From: JANLSE01 sp038214135
GTDB taxonomy: Bacteria; Chloroflexota; Chloroflexia; Chloroflexales; Roseiflexaceae
Length of the DNA: 21,014 bases
Reading direction: 5' to 3'
Assembly (NCBI GenBank): GCA_038214135.1
Contig: JBBQSD010000115.1
Coordinates: 1 to 21,014 of the forward strand
The notes under the pieces were generated by a model that ran no database searches, was not told where the DNA came from, and saw only the letters and a program-made list of their open reading frames with translations. Position 1 is the stretch's first letter. Each line of letters begins with the position of its first letter. Positions 16,055-21,014 of this stretch are shown here, one piece after another. A program made the position numbers and the translations under genes.

Positions 16055-16175
16055 CACTCGTTACTCTCATCACTTATCACTTGCCATTCGTCGCTCGCTA
16101 CTTACCACTCGCCACTCGTCACTCGTCACTCGTCACTCGTCACTCGTCACTCGCCACTCGTCACTCGCCACTCAC
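16055..16175 (+). repeat. tandem heptanucleotide array, consensus CACTCGT/CACTCGC
   Basis: An isolated unit at 16055-16061 and a variant at 16062-16068 are followed, after 2 bp, by 15 units in perfect 7-bp register from 16071 to 16175. Six consecutive exact CACTCGT copies fill most of the middle (16113-16147 and on), with diverged units at the left edge. The array begins 17 bp after the four-helix-bundle stop. A looser set of TGTCA repeats lies further on (16327-16376), after the glycosidase's 3' end. Heptanucleotide tandem repeats are known from cyanobacteria (STRRs); the unit here differs. Confidence 0.9.
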
Positions 16176-16379
16176 ATTTGTTCGTACAATTCTTCAACGG
16201 TTATTGCTGCGCCCCGCCTTCCCAACCATGCCGGTATCTGGATCAATCGCCAGCTCGGGCGTGAGTCCCTTGCTTTTGCCGACCTGATCGATTGGTAGGT
16301 CGTTCGAACTCACACCAAACATACCGTGTCAGGGTTCGCCGTGTCACCCCTCACCATGTCACCCTGTCAGAAGTCAGGC

Positions 16380-17705
16380 TCACACCGTATAATGCTGGAA
16401 CGTCGGTAGGTACTCGCGATTGGCTGCAAATAGTTCATTGACCATCTGCTTGGTTTCGGCCAGCGATAGCACTGTAGCAGTTAATGGATCGTGGGCAATA
16501 GCCTGGTAGATCAGACGCGGGTTACCGGTCAGACAGCCTTCCACAACCAGTTCTTCTAACTGTGCAGTAATGCCAGTAAGTAATGCAACCTGTGGTGGCA
16601 GCGCGCCGACGCGCACCGACTCAAAGCCTTTACGGCTTGCCCAGACCGGCACTTCGACACATGCCCCCTGCGGAAGGTTATCGATCAGGCCTGTATTAGC
16701 GACATTGCCATTGAACGAAAACGGCTCGCCACCCTGCAGCGCATTAATAATATATGCGGCATATTCGTGGCCGCGCTCCAGCGAGATCGGGTGATCGGAG
16801 GCGAACCACTTTTTGGCTTCCTCGCGCCAGAGCCCTTCGCGCGATTCATACCATTTGATTGTCGCCGCATACATCCCTGGATTCCAGCCAGTGCCATGCG
16901 TGCAATATTGTTCGATCAGATCCGGCCGTTTGCGGAACCACCAGTTGTATTCGGAATGATGGCCACTCGACTCGGTTGGGTAGTAATCGAGCGCCAGAAA
17001 CAGTTCATTGCGAACCTGTTCCTCGTTATAGATTTCTGGCCGTTCCATCGCTTGGCGAATCAGCGGATAGGCATCCTGTCCATTCCATTTATATTCGAGA
17101 TACCAGGCCATATGATTGATGCCAGCACAGGTATAGGTGATTTCCGAAATCGGTGCGCCAATCCATTTCGCCAGCATCTCGGCTGTTCCCTGAACGCTAT
17201 GGCACAGCCCAACCAAGGGTACACGAGTTTCGCGTTGGATGGCACGGCAGAGTAACACCATCGGGTTGGTATAGTTGAGCATTGGTGCGCCAGGGCAGTA
17301 GCGCTCCATATCGCGAGCAATATCGAGCAAGGCCGGGATTGTTCGCAGCCCACGGAAGATACCAGACGGCCCACGGGTATCGCCAATATTCGTATCGATC
17401 CCATACTTCTTAGGAATTTCAAGATCGTGCCGCCAGACGCTCAACGGACTGGCGAGGATCGTCACCAATACGGCATCGGCACTCTTGAGCGCTTCCACCC
17501 GATCCAGGGTGGCGGTCACGGTGGCAGGGTAATTGCCGAGTTCAACGATCCGGCTGACCGAACGATAGGCAAAATCGAGCCGTTCTGGATCCACATCCAT
17601 CAACGCGAGTTCCGCATCACGAAGCAACGGAAACGTCAGGATATCGCGGACAAGGCCACGAGTAAATCCTAGGCTTCCCGCACCAATAAAGGCAATTTTT
17701 GTCAC
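16380..17705 (-). CDS. glycoside hydrolase family 4, probably alpha-galactosidase type
   Basis: The GTG start at 17705 has AGGAGG six nt upstream, giving 441 residues, the normal family length; a longer frame to 17753 lacks support. GH4 enzymes use NAD+ and a divalent metal in a redox-elimination mechanism. The NAD loop GAGS is at 8-11. NYTNPM is at 144-149. The metal ligands Cys168 (GLCHS) and His198 (GINHM) are present. CHSVQGT and GINHMAWY resemble MelA-type alpha-galactosidases more than 6-phospho-glucosidases, but substrate cannot be fixed by reading. No signal peptide is seen, so it acts on imported oligosaccharides. It is a single-gene unit, transcribed away from the tRNA. Confidence 0.85.
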   Translation of the reverse strand: MTKIAFIGAGSLGFTRGLVRDILTFPLLRDAELALMDVDPERLDFAYRSVSRIVELGNYPATVTATLDRVEALKSADAVLVTILASPLSVWRHDLEIPKKYGIDTNIGDTRGPSGIFRGLRTIPALLDIARDMERYCPGAPMLNYTNPMVLLCRAIQRETRVPLVGLCHSVQGTAEMLAKWIGAPISEITYTCAGINHMAWYLEYKWNGQDAYPLIRQAMERPEIYNEEQVRNELFLALDYYPTESSGHHSEYNWWFRKRPDLIEQYCTHGTGWNPGMYAATIKWYESREGLWREEAKKWFASDHPISLERGHEYAAYIINALQGGEPFSFNGNVANTGLIDNLPQGACVEVPVWASRKGFESVRVGALPPQVALLTGITAQLEELVVEGCLTGNPRLIYQAIAHDPLTATVLSLAETKQMVNELFAANREYLPTFQHYTV

Positions 17706-17731
17706 AACACGCCTCCTATGCTTACAGCACG

Positions 17732-17740
17732 ATTGTAGCA
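17732..17740 (-). promoter_or_regulatory. extended -10 promoter for the GH4 gene
   Basis: On the minus strand TGCTACAAT lies 26 bp upstream of the GTG start. It differs by one base from the TGCTATAAT elements before the genes at 1331 and 13264. Confidence 0.55.
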
Positions 17741-17796
17741 CGGCTAGTGACAAGCCAGGATGACACGAACTGCCAGAAGACTTGCCGATTCAGCAG

Positions 17797-17825
17797 TTGC
17801 CGGGTAAACATGGTTACGTTATAAT
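17797..17825 (+). promoter_or_regulatory. tRNA-Arg promoter
   Basis: TTGCCG (17797-17802) and TATAAT (17820-17825) are separated by 17 bp. The -10 ends 12 bp before the first tRNA base, as expected for a tRNA with a very short leader. Confidence 0.6.
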
Positions 17826-17837
17826 CAAAGTATAGAC

Positions 17838-17913
17838 GCCCCCGTAGCTCAGTGGATAGAGCGACGGTTTCCTAAACCGCAGGTCAGCCGTTCGAGTCGG
17901 CTCGGGGGCACCA
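17838..17913 (+). tRNA. tRNA-Arg (anticodon CCT)
   Basis: A complete cloverleaf of 76 nt can be folded. The acceptor stem is GCCCCCG/CGGGGGC, and a D-arm (GCTC..GAGC) is present. The anticodon loop is TTCCTAA with anticodon CCT, and the T-arm is AGCCG-TTCGAGT-CGGCT. The CCA end is encoded. The first pair of the anticodon stem is an A-C mismatch. It reads AGG codons. An integrase gene begins less than 100 bp downstream, so the 3' half is the likely attachment site. Confidence 0.93.
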
Positions 17914-17931
17914 GTTTTACGGCGTTGCAAT

Positions 17932-17965
17932 GCGGAGTGCCGATCAATGATGATCGGCACTCCGC
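17932..17965. terminator. strong hairpin after tRNA-Arg
   Basis: A perfect 15-bp stem (17932-17946 with 17951-17965) closes a 4-nt ATGA loop, 18 bp after the tRNA. Only a weak T-run (GTGTTT) follows on the plus strand. It probably ends tRNA transcription and may also stop the converging integrase transcript. Confidence 0.65.
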
Positions 17966-17969
17966 GTGT

Positions 17970-17992
17970 TTGACAGCCAAGTTGACAGCCAA
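17970..17992. repeat. tandem 11-bp repeat near the integrase end, possible arm-type site
   Basis: TTGACAGCCAA occurs twice, at 17970-17980 and 17982-17992, a 12-bp period. The pair lies between the tRNA 3' end and the integrase stop, where tyrosine integrases often have arm-binding sites. The role is inferred from position only. Confidence 0.45.
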
Positions 17993-18008
17993 AGTTGCTC
18001 GTCCACCG

Positions 18009-19295
18009 CTATCCACTGCTATCGCTGGCTGTCTTCTTGGGCGAAATGGTTGACACATCTTGCGCTGGGTGATGCTGATCTTCAGGCTGTCTTTCCTCAT
18101 TTGCCGCCTCTGCCGCTGTGGGTTCACACAGTAACTGCTCAACTTTTGCGGTGGCGTCGCGTTGCAAGCGGGGCAGTACGTGCGCATAGGTATTCATGGT
18201 TGTGCTGATCTGGGTATGGCGCAGGATTTCCACGACCCGTGGATGCACATCCTGCGCAATCAGCAGTGTGGCACAGGAATGGCGCAGATCATGGAACCGA
18301 ACGGTCGTGGGAATGCCGGCGGTCCGGAGCACCTGTTTGAAGTGCCGGGTCAGATTCCGTGGATCAATCGGCGTGCCGTTGCCGGTGGTGAATACGAAGC
18401 CAGTGGTTTGCCATGATTCTCCCCCGATTCGCTGCTCCTGCTCCTGTGTCTGACGATGCTGGCGCAATGCCGCCAATAGGATGGGGGGCAGATCAATCGG
18501 GCGCATACTGCCACGCGTTTTCGTGCTTGTGCGTTCTAATTTCCCGCGCAGGCGTTGGAGCGACCCACTGACCCGCAGCGTGGCCTGATCAAAGCTGATA
18601 TCCGACCAGCGTAATCCCAGGATTTCCCCCAGCCGTAACCCGAGACTCAGCGCCACCCGATATAATGCCTCCCAGCGATGGCCGGTGACCGCACGCAGCA
18701 ATGCGCGGGCTTGCTGTTCATCAAGGGGCTGGATATGGAATTCCGGATCGGACTCCGTTCGCTCTGCGGACTCATCGATTGCGCGGTGGTGTGGCACGTC
18801 AACCAGCGTGGCCACATTCCGCTGCACATATTGCCAGCGCATGGCCTGATTCAGCGCCCGTCGCAACACCGCCCGGACATTGCGCACGGTATTATATTTG
18901 CGGCCATCTTCGGATAAGCGGTTGAGCATCGTCTGCACGTGTTCGGGCAGCAGTTTATCAATCTGGTACTGACCAAGATGGGGTTTCAGGTGCTGATTCA
19001 CAATCTGCGTGTACCCATCGATCGTCCGAATCTTGTTCCGCCGACTCACAATCTCCTGTAACCAGCGATCAAGAAACTGGGCAATCGTGATTCGTTCCAT
19101 GGCCAGGTTGACCCCTGAAGCCTGTGCCCGCTGCGCGGATTTGAGCTGCTCAACCACGTCGCGACGCGTATCACCATACAAATATTTCCGCTTGCGCTTC
19201 CCATCAATCAGGCCGAGATCAAGTGTTGCACACCAGCGACCATCTGGCCGTTGGTGGATTGACCCTTCACCATGCCCTCGCCGTCGCTGTGCCAT
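18009..19295 (-). CDS. tyrosine recombinase/phage-type integrase
   Basis: The start at 19295 (AGAGG six nt upstream) gives 428 residues; a longer frame to 19358 would cover the promoter. An N-terminal AP2-like DNA-binding region (GSIHQRPDGRWCATLDLG) is followed by a SAM-like core-binding domain (about 70-170). The catalytic domain contains Arg221 (GLRLGEILGL), Lys259 (STKTRG), His335 and Arg338 (HDLRH), His360 (LRHTQI) and the nucleophile Tyr370 (NTYAHV), so it looks active. The last 45 residues are an acidic, probably disordered tail. The gene points at the tRNA-Arg 3' end, which fits an element integrated there. An excisionase-like gene lies 100 bp upstream on the same strand. Confidence 0.93.
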   Translation of the reverse strand: MAQRRRGHGEGSIHQRPDGRWCATLDLGLIDGKRKRKYLYGDTRRDVVEQLKSAQRAQASGVNLAMERITIAQFLDRWLQEIVSRRNKIRTIDGYTQIVNQHLKPHLGQYQIDKLLPEHVQTMLNRLSEDGRKYNTVRNVRAVLRRALNQAMRWQYVQRNVATLVDVPHHRAIDESAERTESDPEFHIQPLDEQQARALLRAVTGHRWEALYRVALSLGLRLGEILGLRWSDISFDQATLRVSGSLQRLRGKLERTSTKTRGSMRPIDLPPILLAALRQHRQTQEQEQRIGGESWQTTGFVFTTGNGTPIDPRNLTRHFKQVLRTAGIPTTVRFHDLRHSCATLLIAQDVHPRVVEILRHTQISTTMNTYAHVLPRLQRDATAKVEQLLCEPTAAEAANEERQPEDQHHPAQDVSTISPKKTASDSSG

Positions 19296-19329
19296 GTGAA
19301 ACCTCTGTATAGGCGCTATAACACGGAAC

Positions 19330-19358
19330 AGTGTACTACAAATTGTCTCGTTCGTCAA
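19330..19358 (-). promoter_or_regulatory. integrase promoter
   Basis: On the minus strand TTGACG (19353-19358) and TACACT (19330-19335) are separated by exactly 17 bp, 35 bp upstream of the chosen ATG. This also argues against the longer integrase frame. Confidence 0.5.
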
Positions 19359-19395
19359 ACATATGTTCTATTGTGTGTGGCGGCCATACATCAGT

Positions 19396-19614
19396 TTATT
19401 TGGATCCCCCAGACTGCTGGGTTTGTTGGACCACCCAATCACGCAACGCGGCAACCGGAATGCGGCGAGCCGTTCCGTGTCGAACGGATGGGAGATCACC
19501 CGCATCCATCATCTCGTAGATGGTTGAGCGACTGAGGCTCAGCATCCGGGCTGCCTCTTCAACCCGTACCAACAGTGGCTCAACCAGCGCCGTGGGTTGT
19601 TTCAGATCAGTCAT
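19396..19614 (-). CDS. excisionase-family helix-turn-helix protein
   Basis: From the ATG at 19614 (GGAGG six nt upstream) the product has 72 residues. It matches the MerR-like excisionase fold: LLVRVEEAARMLSLSRSTIYEMMDAGDLPSVRHG, then ARRIPVAALRDWV. Residues 15-40 form the helix-turn-helix and residues 40-62 the wing. Such proteins bend DNA at att sites and set integrase direction, or repress their own genes. It lies 100 bp upstream of the integrase on the same strand. The ending QQTQQSGGSK is polar and probably flexible. Confidence 0.85.
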   Translation of the reverse strand: MTDLKQPTALVEPLLVRVEEAARMLSLSRSTIYEMMDAGDLPSVRHGTARRIPVAALRDWVVQQTQQSGGSK

Positions 19615-19810
19615 GGTCTTCCTCCCTTTGTATCTCCCCATGCTCAATACTCTGTTGATAGCTATCTATTGATATCGTCCACACCAACGAGTGTAGCAAC
19701 CCGCCGACACGGAAGCTATCCTCAATGTGCATACACTTGTTGCGAAAAGTAGGGACACTTTTGGAGATGCGCCACGACCGTGCCCGTGCGCACGCGGTAT
19801 GTGTGAGTTT
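19615..19810. promoter_or_regulatory. divergent intergenic region between the excisionase and MoxR genes
   Basis: No gene is credible here. An imperfect palindrome, AAAAGT-AGGGAC-ACTTTT (19744-19761), could be an operator for the excisionase-like regulator or a fragment of a transposon end. No clear -35/-10 pair could be assigned on either strand. Confidence 0.35.
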
Positions 19811-19896
19811 TGCAGGACGGGCAAGGCCAAGCCGAGGCGCAGGCGCACCTTGCCCATCCTGCACATGCGACAGCGCCGCGTGCACCGGGCACGCGG
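19811..19896 (+). promoter_or_regulatory. structured leader upstream of the MoxR gene
   Basis: Two hairpins precede the ribosome site. The first has a 16-bp stem with one G-T pair (19811-19826 with 19848-19863) and a 21-nt loop. The second has a perfect 8-bp stem CCGCGTGC/GCACGCGG (19876-19883 with 19889-19896) and a 5-nt loop, ending 9 nt before AAGGA. Neither has a T-run, so control of translation or RNA stability is likelier than termination. Confidence 0.5.
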
Positions 19897-19915
19897 GAGA
19901 GCCGAAAGGACCAAG

Positions 19916-21014
19916 ATGATCCAGCCGCTCGATCTCACGTCTATTCGTGCTCCGCTTCATATGCTGCAAGTGCTGGAAGCGGATGTAAGTGCCCGCCTGC
20001 TGGAGCGTCAGGCCCAGGCGCGGGCCATGATCGTGGCAATTCTTAGCCGACAACACCTGGCACTGATTGGCCCACCGGGCACGGCCAAGAGCCTGATCAC
20101 CGAACTGGTTGCTGAGCGGATCACCAACGCGGGTGGTGGTGGCCCAACGTTTGTTTGGTTACTGACCCGCTTCACAACACCGGATGAGGTGTTTGGGCCA
20201 ATCAGTGTCCAGGGACTCAAGCAGGATGTCTATCGACGCATCACGACTGGTAAGCTGCCTGAGGCAACCTTTGCGTTCCTTGATGAAATCTTCAAGGCCA
20301 ACTCCGCCATATTGAATGCGCTCCTGTCGCTGCTCAACGAGCGGGTGTTCGACAATGGCCTGGTGCGGATGCGCGTGCCACTCATGACCTGTGTGGGTGC
20401 ATCGAATGAGTTGCCACAGGGCGAAGATCTGCATGCCCTGTGGGATCGCTTTGCGCTGCGGCAGGTGACGAGCTATGTCAGCGATTTGGCCTTTGGTCAG
20501 CTGTTACGTCTCGCTGCGCTGGCCACGCCACCCCAGATGATCGATCATGCCGACCTCGTGATCCTCCAGCAGACCTGTACTACCCTGCCCATTCCGGATG
20601 GTATCCTGGATGCCGTGGGTCAACTGCGCAAAGATCTTGGTGGGCAGGGCATAATCGCCAGTGACCGGCGCTGGCGACAGTCGCTCACACTGGTACGTGC
20701 GCATGCCCTGATCGAGGGGCGTGGGCTGGTCGAGGAAGATGATCTGAGCATCCTCGCAGATGCACTCTGGAACACACCCGATCAGCGTGGCGTGATTGCC
20801 CGGATCGTCGCACGATTGGCGAATCCGCTGGTTGGCAAGGCGGTCGAGTTAGGTGATCAGGCAGCGAATGTCTATGACATGGCCCTCAAAGCCCAGCAGT
20901 CCGCCAGCGACGACCAGCAGAAGATGCAGTTGGCGGTTGAGGCCGCAACCAAACTCAAGAGCTGTGCCACCCAGGTCAAACGGCTGCGGGAGCAGGCGCA
21001 CGCCCAAGGCCGAA
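19916..21014 (+). CDS. MoxR/RavA-type AAA+ ATPase, 3' end outside window
   Basis: The ATG at 19916 has AAGGA five nt upstream. The 366 visible codons include Walker A GPPGTAKS (52-59), Walker B FLDEIFKAN (121-129) and a sensor-1 region GASNELP (161-167). The WDRF.LR arginine-finger region follows, and then a helical lid. After about residue 290 the sequence becomes helical and Lys/Gln-rich. MoxR ATPases work as chaperones with VWA-domain proteins, whose genes usually follow. The region right of the edge should be inspected for a VWA gene. Whether this gene is cargo of the tRNA-Arg element or host DNA beyond it cannot be told, because no second att site is visible. Confidence 0.88.
   Translation, partial: MIQPLDLTSIRAPLHMLQVLEADVSARLLERQAQARAMIVAILSRQHLALIGPPGTAKSLITELVAERITNAGGGGPTFVWLLTRFTTPDEVFGPISVQGLKQDVYRRITTGKLPEATFAFLDEIFKANSAILNALLSLLNERVFDNGLVRMRVPLMTCVGASNELPQGEDLHALWDRFALRQVTSYVSDLAFGQLLRLAALATPPQMIDHADLVILQQTCTTLPIPDGILDAVGQLRKDLGGQGIIASDRRWRQSLTLVRAHALIEGRGLVEEDDLSILADALWNTPDQRGVIARIVARLANPLVGKAVELGDQAANVYDMALKAQQSASDDQQKMQLAVEAATKLKSCATQVKRLREQAHAQGR

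Noticed and set aside
13264..16175. Diversity-generating retroelement (FGE-like target plus Avd-like four-helix protein)
   Set aside because: No reverse transcriptase is present, and I see no second copy of the FGE 3' end that could serve as a template repeat. The gene pair alone is not enough.
16055..16175. CRISPR array
   Set aside because: Units are 7 bp with no spacers and there are no cas genes; it is a simple tandem repeat.
16176..16298. Short plus-strand frame ending ESLAFADLIDW
   Set aside because: It reads directly out of the heptamer array, has no start or ribosome site, and has no recognisable family; at most a relic.
19607..20056. 149-residue minus-strand frame opposite the MoxR start
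   Set aside because: It covers the MoxR 5' end and the structured leader; its composition is low-complexity and no motif is seen.

Overview
The window looks like part of a chromosome from a filamentous or heterotrophic Chloroflexota (class Chloroflexia). I infer this from protein style (AAA ATPase fused to an effector-associated domain and an FGE-type domain, SWIM/MoxR genes, a nucleotidyltransferase pair), mid-50s GC by eye, and repeated extended -10 promoters of the form TGCTA(T/C)AAT. No marker gene fixes the genus.

Layout. 1-1054 (minus) is the start of a SWIM zinc-finger gene that runs off the left edge. 1331-2237 (plus) is a two-gene unit: a small protein of unknown function and a MNT/AbiEii-like nucleotidyltransferase. 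2238-3289 has no convincing gene but holds an iteron-like cluster with a 22-bp period. 3290-12792 (minus) is a long catabolic operon. In transcription order it reads: GntR/FCD regulator, apionolactonase-like protein (ApnL), RuBisCO-like protein, DUF1537 sugar-acid kinase (OiaK), apionate oxidoisomerase-like protein (ApnO), Gfo/Idh/MocA dehydrogenase (ApsD), a broken apiosidase-like gene, a 3'-truncated NAD-dependent epimerase, and an aldo/keto reductase. Together the middle genes reconstruct a full D-apiose route: D-apiose to apionolactone (ApsD), to apionate (ApnL), to 3-oxo-isoapionate (ApnO), to its 4-phosphate (OiaK), then cleavage by the RuBisCO-like protein (OiaT or OiaX type). The distal end is decaying. 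The gene that would release apiose from pectin has lost its catalytic domain and carries a frameshift, and the epimerase is cut where it joins the reductase.

13264-16175 (plus) holds a 755-residue AAA ATPase/effector-associated/FGE-like protein and a four-helix-bundle (S23/Avd-like) gene. The small gene is embedded in heptanucleotide repeat arrays: AGTGNNN units, then CACTNNN units before the gene, then a long CACTCGT/C array after it. 16380-17705 (minus) is a family 4 glycosidase.

17838-17913 is tRNA-Arg(CCT). A tyrosine integrase (18009-19295, minus) and an excisionase-like protein (19396-19614, minus) follow its 3' end, as expected for an element integrated at a tRNA gene. At the right edge a MoxR-type AAA ATPase (from 19916, plus) starts behind a leader with two strong hairpins and runs off the window.
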